Origin: Streptococcus panodentis
Lineage (GTDB): Bacteria > Bacillota > Bacilli > Lactobacillales > Streptococcaceae
NCBI RefSeq assembly: GCF_017884005.1
Contig: NZ_QFAY01000004.1
Location: forward strand, 62,001-126,000
Length of the DNA: 64,000 nt
Reading direction: 5' to 3'
This document shows, piece after piece, positions 43,451-52,230 of this stretch (the first letter of the stretch is position 1; each line of letters starts with the position of its first letter). The translations under genes and the position numbers were made by a program. The notes under the pieces were generated by a model. That model saw only the letters and a program-made list of their open reading frames with translations, had not been told where the DNA came from and did no database searches.

Positions 43451-43884
43451 TATAGTCATTTAGTTTAACTTTTATTCCTTTGTTGGCTGAAACAGGTCGG
43501 GGGAGTGAAAAGGTTCCCCGAACCTTCCCTGCTTTTGAATTTTTGGGCAGGGGCTTGGCGGTGGGACAGGCGGTGGGACAGAACTAAATTTTGAAAAAAT
43601 TTAGTTCTGTCCCAGCCCCGCGAGGATGATTAGGAGCTTTTTGGAGTCTAAAAGACGAACAAAGTTGAGACTTGCTTCGCAAGTCCTATCCGCAACCTCA
43701 AAGCAGTGCTTTTGTTGCTTCCTCTCGGAAGCTCTATCTATAATCTCAAAACCTCCACTGGAGCTTTTGAGCAATCAGCTACCGCGTCAAGAGTTTTTTT
43801 CCAAAACAAAGCGAGACTGAAGGACTTTTGTCCCAGCCTCACTCTCAGGCCATTTCACGACTAAAAGCAAACTAAAAGATTATA
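43451..43884 (+). repeat. MITE-like repeat copy with terminal inverted repeats (best-preserved ends)
   Basis: Starts TATAGTCATTTAGTTT and ends with CTAAAAGCAAACTAAAAG then ATTATA, which are inverted copies. The interior from CCCAGCCCCGCGAGGATGA matches the 16187 copy closely, including CTCAAAACCTCCACTGGAGC and the stem it forms. The open frame at 43626 recurs in the other copy and is not a gene. From 43885 to 44154 more shared repeat sequence and a promoter-like TTGATT-N17-TGATAC occur. Confidence 0.7.
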
Positions 43885-44154
43885 TACTCTTTGAAAATCG
43901 AAGATGTCACTCTTTACGGAAGTTTCATTCACCGGCTCAAAGGCTTCGCTGGAGCTTTTGGTCTGTGTTCAATCTCTTTGATGAAGACAAGCTGATACAA
44001 ACTGCTTTTGCTTTATCCGTCAGCTTCAACAGTCTCCCGGACTGATGTTCAGGACTCTCGCAGGTCAATGAGACGATTTATCGCCCGTTGACATTGACCT
44101 GGTTCTTATCCCTTTTCAACAGTTGATTTTCTTTGAGTATTAGGATGATACATT

Positions 44155-45045
44155 ATGAATGAAGTTAAAGTATTCAGGATTCTCAAGCGGGCTTGGGTTT
44201 CTATGACTGATTACTATTTTGTCTGGCTGGGCGGTTTGCTGCTGATCGGCATTCCGCTGGTGCTGCTGGGAGCTGTTCTCTTTTTCCATATTTCCAATTG
44301 GAGTTATCAGTCAATTCTCATTTTGACCTGCCTGGCCTTTCTCATCGCCTTTGGTTTGGCCTATATCAATAAATTCTCCCTGACCATGGTCCGCAGCCCG
44401 TATCTGGTCAAACTCTACTTGGGGCCCGGCATCTGGTACAGCATATCGGACGGTTTTTTTACCCGTCTGCTCTATTCTTTTATCGTCAGTGCTGTGCAGG
44501 TTCTGCTCCTGTACATGGGCTGGACGACCATTGGAGTCAGCCTCGGAGTTGCCAGTCTTTTCACTTTTTATCGGCTGGCCATCAGCCCTGAATCCGTTGT
44601 GATTTTTCAGTTTCTCTTTCCTTTTCTCTTCATGGTCTTTTATCTGCTCTTTACCTTCTTGGTTGATTCGCATTTCTTTTTGCTGCCCTATATCATTCAG
44701 GATACCAGCTCAGCTGACAATCTATCCAGACCCCTGTCTTTCATGGGCTGTCTGAAAAAGTCGGTCACACTCATGGATGGTTACAGAGGCCGCTATGTGC
44801 TGCTCAGCTTTTCCCTGATGCTTGCAGCCATGCTGGGCTGCTACCTCTATCATTTCCTGCTCATGGCAGCGGTTCCCTTCCTCACTGCAAGCTTTGGCGG
44901 CTATCAGTCCCTCATTTACGGTATATTGCTGCTTCCTGCCCTGATCTTGGCCAGCGGCTTTTATACCTTTTCCCTGTCGGCACGGACCATTTTTGCAAAC
45001 AGCTTGATGGAGAAGGACTGGGATGTTGCTGATTTCGGAGAGTAA
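44155..45045 (+). CDS. Six-helix membrane protein, paralogue 2, function unknown
   Basis: A 296-residue paralogue of the protein encoded at 42515, with the same six-helix plan and the same anchor motifs (WLGGLLLIGIPL, YINKFSLTMVRSPYLV, GIWYSISDGFFTRLLYSF, DSHFFLLPYIIQDTSSADN, GCLKKSVTLMDGYRGRYVLLSF). Overall similarity is moderate, so the duplication is old. A MITE-like repeat lies between the two genes and another follows. No regulator or transporter partner is adjacent, and no function can be assigned. Confidence 0.8.
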   Translation: MNEVKVFRILKRAWVSMTDYYFVWLGGLLLIGIPLVLLGAVLFFHISNWSYQSILILTCLAFLIAFGLAYINKFSLTMVRSPYLVKLYLGPGIWYSISDGFFTRLLYSFIVSAVQVLLLYMGWTTIGVSLGVASLFTFYRLAISPESVVIFQFLFPFLFMVFYLLFTFLVDSHFFLLPYIIQDTSSADNLSRPLSFMGCLKKSVTLMDGYRGRYVLLSFSLMLAAMLGCYLYHFLLMAAVPFLTASFGGYQSLIYGILLLPALILASGFYTFSLSARTIFANSLMEKDWDVADFGE

Positions 45046-45158
45046 ATCTCTTTGAACACCCAAAGCAACCCAGCCCGCGAGGCTCCAACAGACTAGCCTG
45101 AGCTGAGAAACCCGAAAAAGAAACAGTTAGGCTGGAGATCGAGCAAATGCAGTATGCA

Positions 45159-45357
45159 TCGTCATTTAGTTTCTCTTTTATTACTTTGTCAGCTGGCCTT
45201 GTCGTACTTTTGAGATTGCCTCACGGAAGCTTTATCTGCCACCTCAAAACCTCCACGGGAGGTTTTGAGCAACTCGCTGCCCTATCGTCCTGTATGTTAA
45301 GCGATAGGCTGAAACTGTCCCACCGCCTCACTGCTAAAAGCAAACGAAAAGACTATA
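45159..45357 (+). repeat. MITE-like repeat, short copy
   Basis: Begins GTCATTTAGTTTCTCTTTTA and ends GCTAAAAGCAAACGAAAAG then ACTATA. At about 200 bases it is the shortest two-ended copy. It ends 20 bases before the SepM start, so it may supply or disturb that gene's promoter. Confidence 0.65.
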
Positions 45358-45376
45358 ATAGGAGAGAATAAAAGTT

Positions 45377-46414
45377 ATGAAATCGATGGGAAGAATTTTA
45401 CTAGCTGTTTTGCTGCTAGCCGGTATCGGCTTTATCCCGCTGCCCGGTTATGAATTGGAACGTTTAAGTCCGGCTATGAATGCCAAAGACTTTGTCCAGA
45501 TTCAAGGAGGCAGCAGTCAGAAAAGCGGTGAAATTTATCTGCTGGCGGTCGGTGTTTCTGAAGCCCGAGTTTTTAGCCTTCTTTTAGCCCTGCTGCCTGA
45601 CTACAGTCTGGAGCCGAGTTTTATCAATGCACCGGCAAATTACTTTGACAAGGACAAAGAGCGGGAAGAGCTGGAGAACAGCACCATGGCCTCCTCCCAG
45701 CTCAATGCCCTGCAGGTTGCTTATCGGGCGGCCAATCGGCCGGTGGAAGTCGTTCATAAGAACATCTATGTTAACGGTGTCAGCCGAGACACGGCTTTGG
45801 CTAAGGAGCTGCAGCAGGGCGACTTGATTCTCAAGGTTGACAATCAAAGCTACAGCAGCCCCTATGATATTGTAGACCAGATGGAGCAGCGCAAAGTCGG
45901 CGATGTCGTCAGCATTGAGTACAGCCGCAGAGGTGTGATCGGTCTGGCCAGCGCTCCCTTGATTGTTGATGAAGTAACTGGCAAGCCCGGTTTGGGGGTT
46001 GAGTTTGGCTCTGTAGCCAGCGTTTTGATGAATCCCTTGGCTTCCTTTAAGAGCAATGGCGTCGGTGGTTCTTCAGGCGGACTGATGTTCAGTCTGGAGC
46101 TTTACAATCAGCTGGTGGCAGAGGATATCACCAAAGGCAAGGTGATCGCCGGAACTGGGACTATCGACCATAAGGGTGACGTCGGCCGAATCGGCGGAGT
46201 GGAAATGAAAGTCCGGGCCGCTGATCAGGCAGGAGCTCAGATTTTCTTCGTTCCTGACGACAGCATTGATCCAGAGATTGCCCAGTACAATCCGAAACTG
46301 CGCTCCAACTACCATGAAGCCCTGCGCGCCGCTATCCGCATCAAGAGCAAGATGCAGATTGTTCCCGTCAAAACCTTTGATGAGGCTCTGAACTATCTGC
46401 GGGAGATGGAGTAA
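45377..46414 (+). CDS. sepM: SepM-type membrane-bound PDZ/Lon-domain protease
   Basis: A 345-residue membrane-anchored serine protease. After an N-terminal helix (ILLAVLLLAGIGFIPL) come a PDZ domain (DTALAKELQQGDLILKVDNQ, MEQRKVGDVVSIEYSRRG) and a Lon-type domain with the nucleophile Ser in GVGGSSGGLMFSLELY and the catalytic Lys in GGVEMKVRAADQAG. In S. mutans SepM trims the competence-stimulating peptide outside the cell; a similar peptide-processing role is likely. The usual coaD and rRNA methylase neighbours are absent. AGGAGAG precedes the ATG. Confidence 0.92.
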   Translation: MKSMGRILLAVLLLAGIGFIPLPGYELERLSPAMNAKDFVQIQGGSSQKSGEIYLLAVGVSEARVFSLLLALLPDYSLEPSFINAPANYFDKDKEREELENSTMASSQLNALQVAYRAANRPVEVVHKNIYVNGVSRDTALAKELQQGDLILKVDNQSYSSPYDIVDQMEQRKVGDVVSIEYSRRGVIGLASAPLIVDEVTGKPGLGVEFGSVASVLMNPLASFKSNGVGGSSGGLMFSLELYNQLVAEDITKGKVIAGTGTIDHKGDVGRIGGVEMKVRAADQAGAQIFFVPDDSIDPEIAQYNPKLRSNYHEALRAAIRIKSKMQIVPVKTFDEALNYLREME

Positions 46415-46511
46415 TATCGTCATTGAGACAATATGAAAAGCCCCTCGGTTGAGAATCCGTGGATTTACCCGTATACTAGGATAAAAAAGACAGAACATGA
46501 CAATACTAGAG

Positions 46512-46553
46512 CACAAGGAGGCCGAGACACTGCAATGTCTCGGCCTCCTTGTG
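46512..46553. terminator. Strong bidirectional hairpin after sepM
   Basis: An 18-bp perfect stem (46512-46529 with 46536-46553, starting CACAAGGAGGCCGAG) and a six-base loop. It lies between the convergent sepM and Rpn genes. Confidence 0.75.
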
Positions 46554-46618
46554 TTCTTTCTCATCATCAGCCCGTCTGGATTGGCAGACTGTCATCCAAT
46601 CACATTCTGTTCAGCAAT

Positions 46619-47557
46619 CTACCCGATTTCAGCTTGGGACATGTCTGCCCTCTCGGCAATTTCTTTCACTTTTTCTTCGGGAATATCGGTCAGCTGGGCA
46701 ATAGTTTGCGGACTGGCCCCATTTTTCAGCATGGCTAGGACGAGCTGTTGGACACCTAGTTTCAGTCCTTTCTCACGCTCCTCCTGAATGGCCAGCTCAT
46801 GCTCGTAATAAATCTGGGCCATAGTGGCCTCATAGTGGTCCTGCTGCCTGCGTTTCTCATCAAACATCTGTCTCTCCTCCTTGGTCCAGCGCGTTTGGTC
46901 CAAAAGTTCCTCGGCCTCTTTGATGACAGGGTCCGTCGGGATGTCAAAAGGCTGATTGCGGAAGAATTCGAACCATTTCTGCAGATTGTAATCCGCTACC
47001 TTATCTCTATTATACTTGCTTAGTTCCAAGAATGCAAATGCCATCGGCGGACGGCTCCGGCTGTCTTTGAAGTCGGAAAGCAGGGGCTCTCCGGTCTCAT
47101 CATCCCTGAGTGAAATGGTGCGGAAAGCGCGCCCGTCTGCAAAATAATCCTGCTCCAGAATGGCAATGCAGTAGACGGGGTTCATCTCCGAATACAGTGT
47201 ATGCGTCGCTTTATCCTGCTTGTTTCGCTTCAGATTGCTGGCAATCTGATTGGCGATATAGGCCATGAGGCGATTGATAAAGGCGCGCTGTTTGGTCACT
47301 TGAACTTCGATAATAATCTGTGTCCCATCGTCCAGCTGGGCTCGGACATCTACAGCAGTGTAAAAGCCCAGATGATCGTACTCTTCCAGCTGAATCTGCG
47401 TTCCCTCCAGGATCTCGACAGACTTTACCGGCAGCTTGAGTACGCTTCTGACAAAGTCTGCGGTCAGCCGTTCCTGATGAAAAATCTTTTTAGCAACCAT
47501 GTCCATGGTCGGGGACAGGTTGGGGTGGCGCACTGCCTTTTTCTCTTGCGGATTCAT
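46619..47557 (-). CDS. Rpn/PDDEXK-type nuclease (putative transposase family TIGR01784)
   Basis: A 312-residue member of the Rpn recombination-promoting nuclease family. The PD-(D/E)XK core is seen as DVRAQLDDGTQIIIEVQVTKQRAFINRLMAYIA, preceded by the typical opening LSPTMDMVAKKIFH and followed by PVYCIAILEQDYF and FLELSKYN. A coiled C-terminal helix ends EEKVKEIAERADMSQAEI, a short repeat unit common in these proteins. Related proteins cut DNA and raise RecA-independent recombination, and they are not true transposases. No inverted repeats flank the gene. AGGAG precedes the ATG. Confidence 0.88.
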   Translation of the reverse strand: MNPQEKKAVRHPNLSPTMDMVAKKIFHQERLTADFVRSVLKLPVKSVEILEGTQIQLEEYDHLGFYTAVDVRAQLDDGTQIIIEVQVTKQRAFINRLMAYIANQIASNLKRNKQDKATHTLYSEMNPVYCIAILEQDYFADGRAFRTISLRDDETGEPLLSDFKDSRSRPPMAFAFLELSKYNRDKVADYNLQKWFEFFRNQPFDIPTDPVIKEAEELLDQTRWTKEERQMFDEKRRQQDHYEATMAQIYYEHELAIQEEREKGLKLGVQQLVLAMLKNGASPQTIAQLTDIPEEKVKEIAERADMSQAEIG

Positions 47558-47952
47558 TTTTTCTCCTCTCCGTTTTGTGCTCTTACTTACATTATTCGCA
47601 AAAGGCAGAAGAAAAATGCGAGCTGCTGCTATTTTTCGAAGCTTATTAAAGGAAGTGTGGCAATGCAGAACACCCTTTTTGAAGGAAGCCGCCAGCGGCG
47701 CTGCTGTTCATTTCCTGACAGTCAATGCTGCTTCATTTTTCCTGTCATAAAATGAAGCATTTTTTAATGTGAGCGTAATAGTCTGTATTCAGAATGGAAC
47801 AAGAGAAATGCTATAATGTTCAGCAAGTTAGACTCAATCTATGAGATTCACAGAGAAAAATCTAGGGGTCTCTCTCTGACTTTTGAGAGCACTGTCTGGA
47901 GTAGAAACAGCCGTCAGGAAGTCTCAGCTGTACTGGAGAGTGGATCCTATGC

Positions 47953-48027
47953 AGTACCTTATCAAAGAGACGCCCCTTTGCGGGTGAGGGCGCCGCCATC
48001 ATGGGAGTCTGTCCCGCCGCCCTTCCC
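47953..48027 (-). repeat. Dispersed hairpin repeat B, copy 4 (partial)
   Basis: Holds CCCTTTGCGGGTGAGGGC and GCCATCATGGGAGTCTG, the same blocks as copies 1 to 3 in the minus orientation. The interval 47558-48147 otherwise contains only repeat-like sequence and a GAAGCCGCCAGCGGC stem; no gene is supported. Confidence 0.55.
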
Positions 48028-48147
48028 CACCCGCCTCCTCCAACAGCCTGCCGAAGCAAGGCGATGAGGAGCTGTGAGTTTAAAACAGAATGAGTACTAG
48101 GCACAAAGCTGCTATCTTGAATGCTGCTGAATGAGAGGAAACCAGCG

Positions 48148-49122
48148 ATGAAAACTGAAAATACGACCCTGCATGCTGTCAAGGCCTTGGCATGTTTTAG
48201 TATTGTGACCCTGCATTTTCTGCTGCCCGGGGAATTTGGGGACTTTTATCAGATTGTAGCCCGTTTTGCCGTTCCCTTCTTTATGATGCTGTCGGGCTAT
48301 TTCTCCTTTCATATCTCAAGGGAGAAAGTAAAGAGCCGGCTTAAGCAGATGCTGCTTCTGACCGCAGGCAGTTTTCTCTTTTATGGTGCGGTTCATGTGA
48401 TCAATCTGACGGCGAGGGAAGGTTTGGCAGAGAAACTGGCAGAGCTGAAAGCAACTGATTTTATAGACTTTTTCCTCTTTAACAGTCCCAAAGAATTAAT
48501 CGGATCAGCCGGGACACCGACTTGGTATCTGCTGGCTATTTCCTACATTTATCTGCTCTATCTCCTCTTTTATAAGCATTTTCACCACCTGTCTACCTTT
48601 GGGGTATCCTTGCTCTTGCTGGCGGCAGCTTTCTGCATAGAATTCAGCACGGACAATGAATTTTACTACCGCAACTTTCTCTTTCTTGGCTTCCCCTTCT
48701 TTATCGCAGGAATGCAGTTCGCTCGGTATCGGGAGCGCATCTTGTCTTATCAGCTGTCTGCAGTGCAGAAATGGGGCCTGGGCCTGGGCATCGCCGGCAT
48801 GATCTTGCTGGAGTACCGCTTTATCGGGACGGAGTATGACCTCTATCCCAGCACACTTTTTCTGTCCAGTGCCATTTTCCTCTATGCCATCAGAAATTCC
48901 CGCAATATCAATATCCCTATCCTGAATAATATCGCCAAAAAATACGCCACCATGATTTATATCATCCATCCTTTTATTATCTTCCTTTTTAGGCTGCTGA
49001 TGCCTCGCAATACCGTCTACAGCTTTGGCGTCTTTATCATTTTCCTGCTGTCCTATCTGATGAGTATCGGCTGCCAGAAAATCGTCAAGCCGATGGTCTA
49101 CAATGCCGTTGCTGCCCGTTAG
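48148..49122 (+). CDS. Acyltransferase 3 family membrane protein
   Basis: A 324-residue membrane acyltransferase with about ten helices. It begins TTLHAVKALACFSIVTLHFL (the His of the R/HxxxH-type motif near the first helix), continues with FAVPFFMMLSGYFSF, and ends with YATMIYIIHPFIIFLF. Such enzymes O-acetylate wall or surface polysaccharides or membrane lipids. No glycosyltransferase genes adjoin it, so the target is unknown. The start at 48148 follows GAGAGGAAACC. Confidence 0.87.
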   Translation: MKTENTTLHAVKALACFSIVTLHFLLPGEFGDFYQIVARFAVPFFMMLSGYFSFHISREKVKSRLKQMLLLTAGSFLFYGAVHVINLTAREGLAEKLAELKATDFIDFFLFNSPKELIGSAGTPTWYLLAISYIYLLYLLFYKHFHHLSTFGVSLLLLAAAFCIEFSTDNEFYYRNFLFLGFPFFIAGMQFARYRERILSYQLSAVQKWGLGLGIAGMILLEYRFIGTEYDLYPSTLFLSSAIFLYAIRNSRNINIPILNNIAKKYATMIYIIHPFIIFLFRLLMPRNTVYSFGVFIIFLLSYLMSIGCQKIVKPMVYNAVAAR

Positions 49123-49169
49123 TACTATCGACTCTCTTTCTGATGACACTCAGTCAGCCGTCCCGTGTG

Positions 49170-49285
49170 CAGGGGAAATGCCGGTTGACTAAAGTCAACA
49201 ACAGAACTTCCTAACCACTGCGTCTGGAACATCAAACAATCGAATGGACTATACGAAGCTGGGTACTTTTGTCCCGGCCTCGAAG
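49170..49285 (-). repeat. Inverted copy of the repeat at about 3236-3345
   Basis: Read on the minus strand it contains GGGACAAAAGTACCCAGCTT, CCAGACGCAGTGG and GTTGACTTTAGTCAACC, matching the copy near 3250. The rest of 49123-49554 holds a T-rich stretch and no supported gene. Confidence 0.6.
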
Positions 49286-49554
49286 AAGCGGTCAAAGGAA
49301 ATGCAGTTTCTGATTGTATCAAGCCTGAATGAGCAGCTCAGCTGTTTTCAGGCTTTTTCTTTTTGCCCTGGGCCAGGCAAGGGAATGGCTGGCAGCCTCT
49401 TTATGGGTGGAGAAGTTGATTTCCGTTGGATGTGGGGCTGTTTTGGTAATTTTTTTAAAAGACTGCCTGCAATCTCTTGCATTTCTCCGAGAAAGGTGAT
49501 ATATTTATAACATAAAGAAGTGAATTATTTCTAACATAGCGAAAGGAGTCAATC

Positions 49555-50157
49555 ATGAAAAAGAAACAAAAAACGGGCGGTCTGCTTGCAATGATTGCCA
49601 CTGCTCTATTTATTGATTTTACTGTATTCTTTGGTTCCGGCAACCTCAGCTGGGCAGCCAAGTGGGCGATTGTCGGTCTGGCTGGGCTGGGCCAGCTGGC
49701 AGCTGTCTGGGGCTGGCTGCACATGAAACCGTGGCCAGAAAAGATTAAAGAAGTTAAGGAAAAGCAGGTCTATAACCTGACCGCTAAATTTTATAGTCTG
49801 CTGACTCTTGCGGCAACCTCTATCTATACTGTCGGAGTCTGGCTGTGGACGCCGAGCACCCAGCCCTCCCTGATAAAGGATATTGCCTTGGGGGCTCTCC
49901 TCGCTATCCAGCTGCTCTTTTTCCTCTTTTTCGCTTTGAAAAAGGTCAAAGAAAAGGCAGATGAACGCTTTTACATCAATCTGGGCAAAGCGGCAACGCT
50001 GATGTTTGTTCTTTGCGTGCTGACCTTGCTGCTGTTTGCAGCTATCAGCGCAGTTCGGGGATCCATCGCAGTCAATGCCGGTCTCTTCTTCATCGCCATT
50101 GGCGTCCTGGTCCTGCTCTTTGGATTTGCCTTCTTTGTCTTTGAGAAGGAGAGCTGA
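49555..50157 (+). CDS. Membrane protein paired with an XRE regulator
   Basis: A 200-residue protein with about six membrane helices (LLAMIATALFIDFTVFFG, WAIVGLAGLGQLAAVWGWL, FYSLLTLAATSIYTVGVWL, IALGALLAIQLLFFLFF, ATLMFVLCVLTLLLFAAI, AGLFFIAIGVLVLLFGFAFF). GAAAGGAG precedes the ATG. It sits two bases before a small XRE regulator; such pairs are widespread in Firmicutes and their function is not known. I do not recognise a named family. Confidence 0.8.
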   Translation: MKKKQKTGGLLAMIATALFIDFTVFFGSGNLSWAAKWAIVGLAGLGQLAAVWGWLHMKPWPEKIKEVKEKQVYNLTAKFYSLLTLAATSIYTVGVWLWTPSTQPSLIKDIALGALLAIQLLFFLFFALKKVKEKADERFYINLGKAATLMFVLCVLTLLLFAAISAVRGSIAVNAGLFFIAIGVLVLLFGFAFFVFEKES

Positions 50158-50159
50158 AC

Positions 50160-50384
50160 ATGGCCAAAGAAAGCAAGATTATCACCAATCTCAAATCCGT
50201 CCGCGAGTCTAAGGGCATGACCCAGCAGGAGCTGGCCGACCGCATCGGCATGCGCCGTGAGACCATTCTGCATCTGGAAAACAATCGCTACAATCCCTCG
50301 CTGGAAATGGCTCTTAAAATCGCTCAGGTATTTGGGCTCACAGTCGAAGAGCTTTTTGAGCTGAGGCGGAAAGAAGGGCTATAA
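50160..50384 (+). CDS. Small XRE family transcriptional regulator
   Basis: A 74-residue single-domain helix-turn-helix regulator. The Cro/CI fold is complete: NLKSVRESKGMTQQELADRI, MRRETILHLENNRYNPSLE and MALKIAQVFGLTVEELFEL. It lies two bases after the membrane protein gene, so the two form an operon, and a terminator follows. Regulators of this small type (YvaO/YgzD-like) usually control their own operon. It is the last chromosomal gene before the integrated element. Confidence 0.9.
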   Translation: MAKESKIITNLKSVRESKGMTQQELADRIGMRRETILHLENNRYNPSLEMALKIAQVFGLTVEELFELRRKEGL

Positions 50385-50447
50385 TCAGAGGAATCCGTTC
50401 GCTTTTCTGCCCCCTGCCCATGCGATGATGCCGCTGAAGAGCAAAGA

Positions 50448-50483
50448 AAAAGCCTTTGAAATCAGGTGATTTCAAGGGCTTTT
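50448..50483. terminator. Terminator after the XRE gene
   Basis: A 17-bp stem, AAAAGCCTTTGAAATCA with TGATTTCAAGGGCTTTT, and a two-base loop. It marks the end of the chromosomal operon just left of the integrated element. Confidence 0.8.
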
Positions 50484-50592
50484 GTCATATTAATTATTTT
50501 ACTTCCGTAATAATAAAATATACTCATTTCAATCATGCCAGAAACATTGCTATAGTAACATTACTCAGCTTTCAAATTTTTTCTTAATAGAA

Positions 50593-50613
50593 AATGTAGT
50601 CAAAAATGTAGTC
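50593..50613. other. Tandem ATGTAGTCA sites at the ICE left end (attachment or integrase arm sites)
   Basis: ATGTAGTCA occurs at 50593 and 50605 with a three-base spacer, immediately beyond the integrase stop. Direct repeats next to an integrase gene at the element boundary are typical arm-type binding sites or lie beside the crossover core. The matching right end is outside the window. Confidence 0.45.
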
Positions 50614-50615
50614 AT

Positions 50616-51884
50616 TCACTTTTTATGTAATTCATTCAACTTATCAAGATAAATATTGACCGCTTCATGCTTCTTCTTAGGAGCTAATTCAGCATAAGTG
50701 TCCATGGTAGTTGAAATTGATTTATGTCCCATTCTAGCTTGCAATTCTTTCCAATTCAAGCCTGCATTCAACATCATAGAAGCATGAGTATGGCGAAATA
50801 AATGAAATCCATAGTCCGGCAAGCCAAGCGACATCAATCGCCTTTTAAGTGTTGACCGCTCATTTCTATCACACATATAATTACCATAAATTGTTGGAAA
50901 AATCAAGTTTGAGTGAGGGAGTCCATGCTTATCAAAGTATTGATTCATTTCATTATGGAAACTCTGGAGTTCTACAAGAATGTCAGAAGGAACAGAAACT
51001 TTACGATTTCCAGCATCTGTTTTTGGAGTATTTTTACAAATCATCTTACCTTTAATTCCAAGTTTCTTATCTCCTGGTTTCCACATGAGCGTCTTACTAA
51101 CTTTAATTTCATTAGTTTCAAAAATCAAATCATCAATTTCTAACGCTAACAATTCATTAATACGGAGAGCGGAAGCTAAAAGAGTGTTACAAATAACAAT
51201 AAAACGCCTATTAGCTCTAGTGCTTTGCAAAGTATCAAGAAAGTTAAGCCACTTTCTCAAATCATCATCATGCAAAACCATCACCCTATTTTTATTTGCT
51301 TTAGGCTTAGGGGGGATTTTTATACCTGTAACTGGATTTTGTTGCAATCCAAAATTTACAATACCAAAATCAAAAATATCCTCCAGCTTATGAGCGACTG
51401 CTCCAAAATCTTTAGCAGATCCCTTTTGTGCCTGCAAAGTACCCAAATCAATAGATTCTTGAGACAGCTTTGCCAACTGATTCACCCATAATTGCACATC
51501 AGCAGACTTAATCTGATCAGGCTTATAACTCCCAAATTTAGGAATAATATAAGTATACAGATATCCTCTGACCCGATTAATTGTATTTTGAGACGTCACC
51601 CATGTAACATAGCTAGCAAACCAAAATTCACAAAGTTCTTCAAAAGTTGTAATAACTACATTCTCTTTTAGAGTAGATCCATTGCTTTCAAAATTAAGCT
51701 TAGCCTGATTAATCTTTTTATCCAAGCTCCTCAAAGTCTTGGCTGTAATAGATGTAGTAACTTTTTTTCCAGTTTTTACATCTATGCCAAGATAAACCCC
51801 TCGCACAGTGTAGCTAATAGAATTATCTTTCTTTATGATTTTGATTACTTTTCTATTGTTGTGATTCACAATTTTTCTTTTCAT
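50616..51884 (-). CDS. int: ICE tyrosine recombinase (integrase)
   Basis: A 422-residue tyrosine integrase. An N-terminal AP2-like/arm-binding part (VKIIKKDNSISYTVRGVYLG) and a core-binding SAM-like domain precede the catalytic domain. Catalytic residues are the first Arg in ALRINELLALEID, HLFRHTHASMML (His and second Arg), a His in ARMGHKSISTTM, and the nucleophile Tyr in DTYAEL. GGAGG precedes the ATG. It inserts and excises the element, aided by the small protein encoded just upstream. AT content is higher than in the chromosome to the left. Confidence 0.96.
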   Translation of the reverse strand: MKRKIVNHNNRKVIKIIKKDNSISYTVRGVYLGIDVKTGKKVTTSITAKTLRSLDKKINQAKLNFESNGSTLKENVVITTFEELCEFWFASYVTWVTSQNTINRVRGYLYTYIIPKFGSYKPDQIKSADVQLWVNQLAKLSQESIDLGTLQAQKGSAKDFGAVAHKLEDIFDFGIVNFGLQQNPVTGIKIPPKPKANKNRVMVLHDDDLRKWLNFLDTLQSTRANRRFIVICNTLLASALRINELLALEIDDLIFETNEIKVSKTLMWKPGDKKLGIKGKMICKNTPKTDAGNRKVSVPSDILVELQSFHNEMNQYFDKHGLPHSNLIFPTIYGNYMCDRNERSTLKRRLMSLGLPDYGFHLFRHTHASMMLNAGLNWKELQARMGHKSISTTMDTYAELAPKKKHEAVNIYLDKLNELHKK

Positions 51885-51923
51885 GGAGCCTCCACAGTTG
51901 AATTTATTTTAACATATCTAAAA

Positions 51924-52178
51924 TTAAGGTGTCAGAAATTGAATCACCTCATCCAATTTATAAAAAACCGTTCTGGTATTTTCAATCGGCGGTTCCAACC
52001 TTCTCAACCCCTTATTTTCCCAAGATTTTAAAGTGTTGGGTGAAATTTCCAACAAAGTCAACAATTCCTTTTGGGTAAGGATTATATGATATCCTTCTTT
52101 CTTAGCTTGATTCTGAATAAGCTCTACCAGAAGTCCAAGCAAATTTTCGATATTTTGCAATTTCAGTTCAGTATTCAT
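51924..52178 (-). CDS. xis: Excisionase-like helix-turn-helix protein
   Basis: An 84-residue protein with a MerR/Xis-like winged helix: HIILTQKELLTLLEISPNTLKSWENKGL, then RRLEPPIENTRTVFYKLDEVIQFL. AAGGAGGAAAG precedes the ATG. Its place directly before the integrase gene and its size fit a recombination directionality factor, which binds near the attachment site and favours excision. DNA bending or regulation of int would also fit. Confidence 0.85.
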   Translation of the reverse strand: MNTELKLQNIENLLGLLVELIQNQAKKEGYHIILTQKELLTLLEISPNTLKSWENKGLRRLEPPIENTRTVFYKLDEVIQFLTP

Positions 52179-52230
52179 CTTTCCTCCTTACAAAAAATAA
52201 AAGCAAGCCACTTTTCTAGACTTGCTTTCA

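Noticed and set aside
46619..47557. Rpn gene as an insertion sequence
   Set aside because: Despite the transposase label of the family there are no terminal inverted repeats or target duplication; it is a PDDEXK nuclease gene.
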